Part shown: piece after piece, positions 1 through 6,269 of the stretch
Position numbering within the stretch: position 1 is the stretch's first letter
Layout of the letters: the number at the start of each line of letters is the position of its first letter
Assembly: GCA_016296505.1 (NCBI GenBank)
Contig: JAEDJD010000028.1
Span: forward strand, 1-21,754
Length of the DNA stretch: 21,754 nucleotides
From: Oscillospiraceae bacterium
Lineage (GTDB): Bacteria; Bacillota; Clostridia; Oscillospirales; Ruminococcaceae
Direction: 5' to 3'
Position numbers and translations under genes: made by a program
Notes under the pieces: generated by a model
What the model saw: the letters and a program-made list of their open reading frames with translations, nothing else
The model's database searches: none
What the model was told of the DNA's origin: nothing

Positions 1-55
1 ACCAAAACTTTTATTTCACCTTCGGTGTGCGCACCCGTAAGTTTCTCGACAGACT
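1..55. repeat. Tail of a dispersed non-coding repeat (copy A)
   Basis: Positions 1-55 match 5687-5741 at 54 of 55 bases in the same orientation; the only difference is G24 versus A5710. The match stops sharply after the shared bases CTCGACAGACT. The copy is cut by the window edge, so the structured part seen upstream of the second copy (5530-5686) would lie outside the window. No reading frame in it looks coding. Confidence 0.85.
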
Positions 56-56
56 T

Positions 57-82
57 ACGGGCGGATTTTATCATCCGCCCGT
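57..82. repeat. Perfect 10-bp inverted repeat next to the repeat tail
   Basis: ACGGGCGGAT (57-66) pairs exactly with 73-82 around a 6-base loop. It abuts the right end of repeat copy A. A competing hairpin can form between 36-42 (CGTAAGT) and 53-59 (ACTTACG). It could be a terminator for a plus-strand transcript entering from the left, because a T-rich stretch follows, but that stretch is not a clean T-run. This is a structure prediction only. Confidence 0.5.
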
Positions 83-95
83 TTATTATAGTTAC

Positions 96-132
96 AAAAA
101 AACAGACACACTCTGAAATCAGAATGTGTCTG
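96..132 (-). terminator. Intrinsic terminator of the tRNA-Trp gene
   Basis: On the minus strand a 14-bp stem (132-119 with 116-103, one G-U pair, 2-base loop) is followed by seven T residues (complement of A96-A102). It begins 10 bases beyond the encoded CCA end of the tRNA, the expected place for a rho-independent terminator. Confidence 0.9.
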
Positions 133-142
133 AAACAGTATT

Positions 143-218
143 TGGCAGGGGCAGAAGGAATCGAACCCTCGGCACACGGATTTGGAGTCCGTTGCTCTAC
201 CAGCTGAGCTATACCCCT
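143..218 (-). tRNA. tRNA-Trp (anticodon CCA)
   Basis: Read on the minus strand, 218-147 folds as a full cloverleaf. The acceptor stem pairs AGGGGTA with TGCCCCT, with one G-U pair. The D arm contains AGCTCAGCTGGTAGAGC. The anticodon stem ACGGA/TCCGT encloses loop CTCCAAA, giving anticodon CCA. The T arm contains GGTTCGATTCC. Discriminator G (146) and a genome-encoded CCA (145-143) follow, 76 nt in all. The gene stands alone with its own promoter and terminator. Confidence 0.97.
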
Positions 219-229
219 ACGACTCAATT

Positions 230-258
230 ATTATACCATAAAAGCAGACGTTTGTCAA
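230..258 (-). promoter_or_regulatory. Consensus sigma-A promoter for tRNA-Trp
   Basis: On the minus strand TTGACA (258-253) and TATAAT (235-230) both match the consensus exactly and are separated by 17 bases. The -10 lies 11 bases upstream of the mature tRNA 5' end. A perfect vegetative promoter fits a stable RNA gene. Confidence 0.93.
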
Positions 259-368
259 GCATAAAATGAAAAATATTTTTTTTGCAAACAAAATCAACAC
301 AGGTACGTATTTATTGTCATTCACGCCGACTGTGCGAACCACTTTCAGGCTTCAAAAATCACCATTGC

Positions 369-398
369 TTGACAATGAGCGCTGATTCATGTTATAAT
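369..398 (+). promoter_or_regulatory. Sigma-A promoter of the amidase gene
   Basis: TTGACA (369-374) and TATAAT (393-398) are exact consensus hexamers with an 18-base spacer. A GAGGAG ribosome-binding site (415-420) lies eight bases before the ATG at 429. Positions 259-368, between this and the tRNA promoter, show no feature. Confidence 0.9.
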
Positions 399-428
399 AT
401 CGAAAAACCAATATGAGGAGTCACTTCC

Positions 429-2360
429 ATGTATCCTAAGAAGTTCAGGCACATTTCGTTCACATTCTTATCCGGAATCTGCGCCGCACTTTTCCTTGCA
501 GTAGGCGCATCCGCTGCTGAACAAACCGGAAACTGGCAGCAAAACGGAAAACAGCGATATTATGTCTATGAGGATCAGACCACCGCTGTCGGAACTGTCA
601 CGATTGACGGCGTTGCGTATTTATTTGCGCCAAACGGCGTGCAGCAGATTGGCTGGCAGGACGTTGACGGCATACGCAGATACTATGATCCGGAAACAGG
701 CGATTCGGCTACGGGTTTTCTGCAATGGCGCGGCGGCGAATATTATATTGATCCGAAGCTGGGCAAACAAACCGGTATTTTTACGGTTGACGACAAAACC
801 TATCTTTCTGACGCATATGGCGTTTTGCAGCAGAATTCATGGTGCAAAATCGCGGACGCATGGTATTACGGAAGCACAGACGGCACGCCTGCCCAAGGAG
901 AAACCCTGATTCAGGGCAAGCCTTATCTGTTTTCCGAAGACTATAAGCTGTTGACAGGCTGGCAGACCGCTTCCGACGGTATCACCCGTCGATACGAAAT
1001 ATCGTCTGACGAAACGCCTGTAATCCAGACAGGCTGGCTCGTCATCGAGGACGATACATATTACGCAGACGAAGAAAACGGTATGCTTTGCGGCATTCAG
1101 ACAATTCAAGAGCAAACGTATCTCTTTGATGAAAACGGTATTATGCAAACCGGATTCCATCTGCTCGGCGACAAAACGATCCTCCTTGCTGCGGACGGCG
1201 TCATGCAGACGGGCTGGATCACACTGGAACAGCAAACCTACTATGCAGACGCCGATGGTACGATTTTAACTGGACTGCAAACGATTGAAAACAATCTTTA
1301 TGCTTTTGATGAAACCGGCGTTATGCTGACCGGCTGGCAAAGCATTGCAGAGCAGAAATACTATTTTGATACGCAAGGGAACGCGCTCCTTGGCTTGCAG
1401 CAGATTGGTGAAGATACGTATTACTTTGATGATACCGGCGTCATGCAGGTCGGCAGCGTAGACGCCAATGGTATCCTCTGTTTTCTGGATGCCGACGGCA
1501 GACGGATTGACGGATTTCATATGACAGAAGCCGGAAAAACCTATGTAAGCCCACTGACTGGTGAAATCACGACTGGCTGGGCAGCAATCGGTACAGAACA
1601 ATACTATTTTGATGAAAACGGGATTGCAGCAACCGGTATCATTACACTTGACGGCTTGAACTATCGCTTTACCGATGACGGCGTTTATGATCCAGTCAAA
1701 ATCTGTCTGGACGCAGGACATTATGCAAAATATAATCGCAGTCCGGTAAATCCGACATATTATGAATCCGATTTCAATTGGAAACTGCACAACTATCTCA
1801 AGGACGAATTGGAACAATATAACATCACGGTCATTACCACGCGCGAGGACAAGGATACAGACCTCTCATTGGCCGCGCGCGGCGGAACTGCAAAGGACTG
1901 TGATTTGTTTCTGAGTCTGCATTCCAATGCGTGCGCGAATCCTGCGACTGACGCGCCGCTTGCTTGCTGTACGGTCACAGGAAGCTGCGATCAGCTTGGT
2001 CTTGATCTAGCCAATCTCGTTGCGGATGTCATGGAGACTACGCAGCGCGGTACGATCTGGAAACGATACAGCGACGATCATCCAAATCAGGATTATTACG
2101 GTGTGCTGCGCAGCGCAACCGCAGTCAATACGCCAGCGATTCTGCTTGAGCACAGCTACCACACGAATCTGCGTGCAACAAACTGGCTGCTTATAGATGA
2201 AAACGTCAGAAAACTGGCTGCCGCAGAAGGCGAATTCCTTGCAAAACATTTCGGAATGTATCCGAAAAAACATAGCCAATACCAATCTCATAATTACAAA
2301 GCACCGTTCCGGATTCTGCATACCGGAACGGTGCTTTTTCTCCTTGCAAGGATGGGTTGA
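429..2360 (+). CDS. Secreted N-acetylmuramoyl-L-alanine amidase with cell-wall-binding repeats
   Basis: Predicted exported peptidoglycan hydrolase that cleaves the bond between MurNAc and the stem peptide. Residues 1-30 form a signal peptide (basic start, hydrophobic core, ASA-A cleavage region). Residues of about 33-420 are a long series of roughly 20-residue aromatic/glycine repeats of the choline/glucan-binding type (variants of GW-YYFD-G-M-TG), probably holding the enzyme on the cell wall. Residues 423-610 are an Amidase_3 domain with visible zinc ligands His431 (DAGH), Glu446 (YYES) and His498 (SLHSN), and catalytic Glu574 (LLEHS). The start is fixed by GAGGAG at 415-420. Oddity: the last 30 or so codons run through a strong terminator hairpin. 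One more A in the six-A tract at 2265-2270 would bring in a TAG right after ACA, ending the protein at about 615 residues before the hairpin. Family assignment is firm; the C-terminal end is doubtful. Confidence 0.93.
   Translation: MYPKKFRHISFTFLSGICAALFLAVGASAAEQTGNWQQNGKQRYYVYEDQTTAVGTVTIDGVAYLFAPNGVQQIGWQDVDGIRRYYDPETGDSATGFLQWRGGEYYIDPKLGKQTGIFTVDDKTYLSDAYGVLQQNSWCKIADAWYYGSTDGTPAQGETLIQGKPYLFSEDYKLLTGWQTASDGITRRYEISSDETPVIQTGWLVIEDDTYYADEENGMLCGIQTIQEQTYLFDENGIMQTGFHLLGDKTILLAADGVMQTGWITLEQQTYYADADGTILTGLQTIENNLYAFDETGVMLTGWQSIAEQKYYFDTQGNALLGLQQIGEDTYYFDDTGVMQVGSVDANGILCFLDADGRRIDGFHMTEAGKTYVSPLTGEITTGWAAIGTEQYYFDENGIAATGIITLDGLNYRFTDDGVYDPVKICLDAGHYAKYNRSPVNPTYYESDFNWKLHNYLKDELEQYNITVITTREDKDTDLSLAARGGTAKDCDLFLSLHSNACANPATDAPLACCTVTGSCDQLGLDLANLVADVMETTQRGTIWKRYSDDHPNQDYYGVLRSATAVNTPAILLEHSYHTNLRATNWLLIDENVRKLAAAEGEFLAKHFGMYPKKHSQYQSHNYKAPFRILHTGTVLFLLARMG
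2299..2339 (+). terminator. Intrinsic terminator lying inside the amidase reading frame
   Basis: A perfect 14-bp stem (AAGCACCGTTCCGG at 2299-2312 with 2323-2336) around a 10-base loop is followed by a T-run ending at 2339. It is placed as expected for ending the amidase transcript, yet the annotated stop codon is at 2358-2360, beyond the hairpin. The opposite strand lacks a T-run, so it is mainly a plus-strand terminator. Confidence 0.88.
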
Positions 2361-2381
2361 TCTGGCGTCTGCCAATACAGT

Positions 2382-3713
2382 CTACCCTCTGGTATGGCGT
2401 TTCTGCGCATACATTTCCTGATCGGCACGCGCGAACACATCCTGCACGCAGCGATCGGCAGCCGGATTCAGAACCGAGATACCGCTTGCTACTGTGACAA
2501 GCTTCTGTTTCCGATTTTCCTGTACGATTGCATTCAGTTCCTGCATTAACGCCTCTCGATTCTGATAATCTCTGCCCTCCAGCAGCACCACAAATTCATC
2601 GCCGCCGATACGATAAACAGGACTATGTGCAAAAATTTTACAAATCATCTGCGCAGCTTGCTGAATATACGCGTCGCCTGCGATATGTCCTTTTGAATCA
2701 TTGATTTGCTTCAATCCGTTGACATCGCAAACAACAACCGCAAACGCCGGCGTTTGTTGGGATTGAATCAGCAAATTCAGATCATGTTCTTTCTGCGCAT
2801 AGGCGTTTTTATTTTTGAGACCGGTCAGCGCGTCCAGATTCGCAAGCTGAATCGCACTTCCGATCGCCTTCTCATAAGCGATTGTACGCTGCATATCGGC
2901 GTCAACATCGGCGACCACAATAATCATGTGTTCTGGATCATCCGGCGGAAACGCCGCATACAGCATCACATATCTCGGAACGCCATCGAATAAAAGCCGA
3001 TAATTCAGTATAATAAAGCCGTTTTCACGAATACTCGTAAATAGGTTTTCCGGCTGCATTGCCTCTCGCATCCTGGGATAATCCTCTGCAAAAATATCCG
3101 TTTTGAGATGAAACTGCGTATCTTTGAAGAAATCGCTTCCTTGCTTACTAATTTTCATCTTCGCATAATTTTTACTGGAATGATATTCTGTGTATTCACC
3201 GGTCGCAATATCCACATAATAAATCGCTTCACAGAATTTTGAAATGGTATCCACAATACTCCGATAGACGCTGCGTTGGGTATTGACCTGAACCTGCTCG
3301 ATCTGCGTCGTCGCACGCTGAATGCCAACGACAATGACGTTTTGTTCTGCACATGGAAACGCTTTGATATCATATTGGATTTGTTTATCGTTGGACCCAA
3401 TCTGAATACGCGCTGTAACCGGCGCTGCAAGGCGCATAGATTCGATCAGATGCTCCTTGCTGAACAGTTGCAGCAGCCTATCTCTGTTCTCCGGTGCAAT
3501 ATATGTAACGCAGAGGCTGCGAAGTCTCGCATAAAAATCATCGCCGCCGTCGCGTTGAATCAGCGTATGATTTCTGCGATCCGGACAATATCTCACATAG
3601 CTGTCGTCTGAAACCTGAACGATAAAAATATTTTCATATTCATAGGCGAGAATACAGCATAACTGAACCATAACATCCTGATCGTTGATTCGCTCGGAAT
3701 CTGTCAGTTTCAT
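2382..3713 (-). CDS. Diguanylate cyclase (GGDEF) with N-terminal PAS-like sensor region
   Basis: Predicted to make the second messenger cyclic di-GMP from two GTP. The C-terminal third (residues about 280-440 of 443) is a GGDEF domain with an intact GGDEF signature at about 370-374, a typical entry LDALTGLKNKNAY and the later DVNGLKQIND. The inhibitory RxxD site normally nine to six residues before GGDEF is absent (F and S at those places), so feedback inhibition by product through that site is unlikely. The first 270 residues have no membrane segment and look like two PAS-like sensing modules (for example AIYYVDIATGEYTEY); this part is inference. The ATG at 3713-3711 is chosen because GGAGGA (3726-3721) precedes it by seven bases; an ATG eight codons upstream lacks a site. 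Single gene with its own promoter, convergent with the amidase. The signal it senses is unknown. Confidence 0.93.
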   Translation of the reverse strand: MKLTDSERINDQDVMVQLCCILAYEYENIFIVQVSDDSYVRYCPDRRNHTLIQRDGGDDFYARLRSLCVTYIAPENRDRLLQLFSKEHLIESMRLAAPVTARIQIGSNDKQIQYDIKAFPCAEQNVIVVGIQRATTQIEQVQVNTQRSVYRSIVDTISKFCEAIYYVDIATGEYTEYHSSKNYAKMKISKQGSDFFKDTQFHLKTDIFAEDYPRMREAMQPENLFTSIRENGFIILNYRLLFDGVPRYVMLYAAFPPDDPEHMIIVVADVDADMQRTIAYEKAIGSAIQLANLDALTGLKNKNAYAQKEHDLNLLIQSQQTPAFAVVVCDVNGLKQINDSKGHIAGDAYIQQAAQMICKIFAHSPVYRIGGDEFVVLLEGRDYQNREALMQELNAIVQENRKQKLVTVASGISVLNPAADRCVQDVFARADQEMYAQKRHTRG

Positions 3714-3752
3714 AGAATTCTCCTCCATTATATCCAAAAATATATGAATATT

Positions 3753-3781
3753 ATTATAACACTATTTCCAAAAAACTGCAA
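3753..3781 (-). promoter_or_regulatory. Sigma-A promoter of the diguanylate cyclase gene
   Basis: On the minus strand TTGCAG (3781-3776) and TATAAT (3758-3753) are 17 bases apart, about 40 bases upstream of the start codon. Confidence 0.8.
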
Positions 3782-3827
3782 TATATTTCTTGCGTTGTTA
3801 TAAATTTAACGGAATGTTCACGATTTT

Positions 3828-3876
3828 AAAACAAAACAAAACACACTGCTGTTATATTGCGATTAACAGCAGTGCG
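3828..3876 (-). terminator. Intrinsic terminator after aspartate kinase
   Basis: A stem formed by 3876-3864 and 3854-3842 (core CAGCAGTG pairing) has a 9-base loop and is followed on the minus strand by TTTTGTTTTGTTTT. It lies about 35 bases past the aspartate kinase stop and separates it from the diguanylate cyclase promoter. On the plus strand it is also followed by TATTTTT, so it may work both ways. Confidence 0.88.
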
Positions 3877-3910
3877 TATTTTTGATTGACATATAAAATT
3901 GAAACTACAT

Positions 3911-5281
3911 TCAGGATTCAGAAATAGATTCGTTCCATGCGCTGTTGACGAACATATCATAGATACGGCGGACAGCCTCCTCAAAGTCGCCGTCCAACAG
4001 ACCGATAATGATATTCAGCTCGCTTGAGCCTTGGTCAATCATCTTGACATTGATACGCGCATGAGCAAGTGCAGCAAAAATTCGTGCCGCAGTACCACGC
4101 GTTCTGCGCATACCTCTGCCGACAACCGCAAGCAGCGAGATCCCATGCTCCAGCTCGCAGGAATCCGGCTCGACTGCCTTGCGAATACGAGAAAGAACTG
4201 TTTTTTCTTTGCCTTTGATCATTTCCTCGGCAACAATAATCGTCATCGTATCAATACCGGACGGCATATGCTCAAAGGAGATGCCCATTTCTTCCAGAAC
4301 AGAGAGAACCTTGCGGCAGAAGCCAAGCTCTGCATTCATCATTGCCTTTTGAATATTGATCGCACAGAAACCTTTTTTTCCGGCAATACCGGTAATCGTA
4401 TAGCCGGTTTGCGCGTCGGAATCGGCGCTGTCGCCGGACACAATCAGCGTACCGGGAGCAGAAGGTTCATTCGTATTGCGGATATTGATCGGGATACCGG
4501 CGGCACGAACAGGGAAAATTGCGTCCTCATGCAAAACGGTAGCGCCCATATAAGAAAGCTCGCGCAGTTCCTCATAAGTAATCGTATTGATCACGGCTGC
4601 ATCCTTGACAATACGCGGATCTGTGACAAGAACGCCGGAAACATCCGTCCAGTTCTCATAGATTTCCGCGCGAACAGCTCTTGCAACCAGCGAACCGGTA
4701 ACATCGGAGCCGCCGCGTGAGAAAGTAATGATCTCGCCATTCGGACCGGCGCCGTAAAAGCCCGGAATCACAGCGCAAGGCGTATCTGCAAGCTTTGTAC
4801 GCAAAGACATCATGGTTTCCGTCATCAGCAATTTGCCGTTTTCATTGAAGCAGATCACATCTGCCGCGTCAACAAACGGAAATCCAAGATAATCCGCAAG
4901 CAGCATACCATTGAGATACTCTCCGCGGCTTGCCGCAAAATCTTTTGTTGCACCCTCCTTGAGTCGGAATGCGATCCGGTCAAGCTCATCAGTCGGATCA
5001 AAGCTGAGTCCGAGATCTTTGGCAATTTCAAGGTAACGGCTGCGAATCTGACCAAGTGTTTCAGAAAAATCCTTTCCCTCAGAAGCAAGTCTCTGACAGG
5101 TATAAAGCATATCGGTAATTTTAATATCATTTGCAAAGCGTTTACCCGGCGCTGACGGAACGACATAGCGGCGCTCCGGTTCGGCGGTAATGATCGCCTT
5201 GACTTTTTTAAATTGATTGGCGTCTGCAAGCGAGCTTCCGCCGAATTTCACAACCTTGCTGGTTCTCTGAACCTCTGACAT
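3911..5281 (-). CDS. Aspartate kinase
   Basis: Phosphorylates aspartate with ATP, the first step toward lysine/diaminopimelate, threonine and methionine. The kinase domain (residues 1 to about 290 of 456) begins with KFGGSS (12-17), then SRGEYLNG for aspartate binding and SRGGSDVTG in the nucleotide fold. Residues of about 300-456 form tandem ACT regulatory domains ending in the typical QGSSELNIIIGL segment, so amino-acid feedback control is expected; the effector cannot be told from sequence. The loop VVPSAPGKR replaces the VVSAMGG-like loop of the LysC-type enzymes. ATG at 5281-5279 is chosen because AGGAAAGG ends nine bases before it; the ATG three codons upstream directly abuts that site. 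Single gene between its own -10 element and a strong terminator. Direct relevance to the methionine genes downstream is metabolic, not operonic. Confidence 0.95.
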   Translation of the reverse strand: MSEVQRTSKVVKFGGSSLADANQFKKVKAIITAEPERRYVVPSAPGKRFANDIKITDMLYTCQRLASEGKDFSETLGQIRSRYLEIAKDLGLSFDPTDELDRIAFRLKEGATKDFAASRGEYLNGMLLADYLGFPFVDAADVICFNENGKLLMTETMMSLRTKLADTPCAVIPGFYGAGPNGEIITFSRGGSDVTGSLVARAVRAEIYENWTDVSGVLVTDPRIVKDAAVINTITYEELRELSYMGATVLHEDAIFPVRAAGIPINIRNTNEPSAPGTLIVSGDSADSDAQTGYTITGIAGKKGFCAINIQKAMMNAELGFCRKVLSVLEEMGISFEHMPSGIDTMTIIVAEEMIKGKEKTVLSRIRKAVEPDSCELEHGISLLAVVGRGMRRTRGTAARIFAALAHARINVKMIDQGSSELNIIIGLLDGDFEEAVRRIYDMFVNSAWNESISES

Positions 5282-5316
5282 AACAAGCATCCTTTCCTGA
5301 TATATTTCCAGATACT

Positions 5317-5345
5317 ATTATATTCGATTTTCCCGAAAAAATCTA
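5317..5345 (-). promoter_or_regulatory. Probable promoter of aspartate kinase
   Basis: On the minus strand a consensus TATAAT (5322-5317) lies about 35 bases before the start codon. The -35 at the right distance is poor (TAGATT, 5345-5340), so the -10 is well supported and the -35 is a guess. No riboswitch-like leader is visible: the leader is too short for a lysine or SAM riboswitch. Confidence 0.5.
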
Positions 5346-5441
5346 TTGACGGGATTTACAAAGTTTAGATTCTGACACTGTGCTTTTTGTACATACGGAT
5401 GTACGCGGTACGCGAACAAGCTATAGAAATCGAAAAACAGT

Positions 5442-5461
5442 TCATCCTGAATTAAGGATGA
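5442..5461. repeat. Small hairpin resembling the end of dtd
   Basis: TCATCCT (5442-5448) pairs with AGGATGA (5455-5461). On the minus strand the context (GGCTGAGTCATCC, then AGGATGAAC) closely resembles the 3' end of dtd at about 5745-5775 (GGCTGAAAGTCATCC, then AGGATGAAC). The two similar stretches flank the composite repeat at 5530-5741. The rest of 5346-5529 shows no convincing gene; short open frames there lack ribosome-binding sites. Confidence 0.5.
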
Positions 5462-5529
5462 CTCAGCCTGTAGATAAAGTCCTTTGTTCTGATTTAGAAT
5501 CACACAAGAGAGAGATAGAGATCAATCAT

Positions 5530-5741
5530 GGGGGAAGTGGCCCATTAAAAATGGGGCACTTCCCCCAAACCCCTATCTTCCCGAAATAGAACGCAAAATG
5601 TGGAGTTTCGCACTCTGCGGAGTGCGACTTAGGGCGCTGCCCTAAGGGCGCTGCCCTAAGAACCCGCGAGCTTTTGAAAAAGCTCGACCAAAACTTTTAT
5701 TTCACCTTCAGTGTGCGCACCCGTAAGTTTCTCGACAGACT
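5530..5741. repeat. Composite structured non-coding repeat (copy B)
   Basis: A 212-base stretch made of consecutive foldable units. A 16-bp hairpin with one mismatch lies at 5530-5545/5551-5566. A perfect 8-bp hairpin is at 5608-5615/5620-5627 (TCGCACTC and its complement). Two exact tandem copies of AGGGCGCTGCCCTA, each itself near-palindromic, are at 5631-5644 and 5645-5658. An 8-bp hairpin CGAGCTTT/AAAGCTCG is at 5667-5686. The 55-base tail (5687-5741) is shared with positions 1-55. It fills the gap between aspartate kinase and dtd. No protein is encoded. It looks like a MITE-like or REP-like dispersed element; origin and mobility are inference. Confidence 0.75.
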
Positions 5742-5755
5742 GCGTTCATCCTTAT

Positions 5756-6229
5756 TTACGGATGACTTTCAGCCAATCTGCCGCGCATATCATCCGTATC
5801 CAGCAGAACTGTAAACGGCCCGTCATTGTGCAGCGCAACATCCATATACGCGCCAAATACACCGCATTCCACCTGCGGAATCACTTCGCGGCACTTTGCA
5901 AGAAACAGCTCATAAAGCTGATTTGCGGTATCCTGTTTTGCGGCATGGGAAAAGCTCGGCCGCGTACCTTTGCGGCAGTCCGCGCAAAGTGTAAACTGCG
6001 AAATAATGAGCAATGCGCCATTCACATCCTGAATGCTGCAATTCGTCTTACCATCGGCGTCAGGAAAAATACGCAGCTTCACTAATTTCTCACACAGCAG
6101 CGAGGCTGTCTGCTCCGTATCGGTTTCCATCACGCCGAGCAGCACGAGATAGCCTTTCCCGATCGCGCCGACGATTTTCCCCTCCACCTTGACAGAAGCC
6201 TCTGTCACGCGCTGAATCAATGCACGCAT
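5756..6229 (-). CDS. dtd: D-aminoacyl-tRNA deacylase
   Basis: Cytosolic proofreading enzyme that removes D-amino acids (and glycine) mistakenly attached to tRNA. The sequence starts MRALIQRVTEASVKV, carries SQFTL and ends with NDGPFT, the Gly-cisPro motif region that reads chirality. At 157 residues it is about ten longer than usual; the extra tail (about DDMRGRLAESHP) is encoded right at the edge of the repeat region. ATG 6229-6227 is chosen because GGAGAG lies six to seven bases upstream and the family's conserved start begins there; the frame is open further upstream but overlaps metH. It is the last gene of the methionine gene string, 40 bases after metH. Confidence 0.95.
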   Translation of the reverse strand: MRALIQRVTEASVKVEGKIVGAIGKGYLVLLGVMETDTEQTASLLCEKLVKLRIFPDADGKTNCSIQDVNGALLIISQFTLCADCRKGTRPSFSHAAKQDTANQLYELFLAKCREVIPQVECGVFGAYMDVALHNDGPFTVLLDTDDMRGRLAESHP

Positions 6230-6269
6230 AATATTCTCTCCATATCTCCAGAAACCGAGAACCGCAGCG

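Noticed and set aside
25..207. 60-codon plus-strand open frame over the tRNA region
   Set aside because: It reads antisense through the tRNA-Trp (the GIEPS-like tail is the usual antisense-tRNA artefact) and lacks a ribosome-binding site.
5318..5589. Two short opposite open frames beside the composite repeat
   Set aside because: They run into hairpins of the repeat and lack start signals; composition is not coding-like.
5530..5741. CRISPR array or transposon
   Set aside because: The repeats are different hairpins and one 14-base tandem, without regular spacers, and no transposase or cas gene is present.
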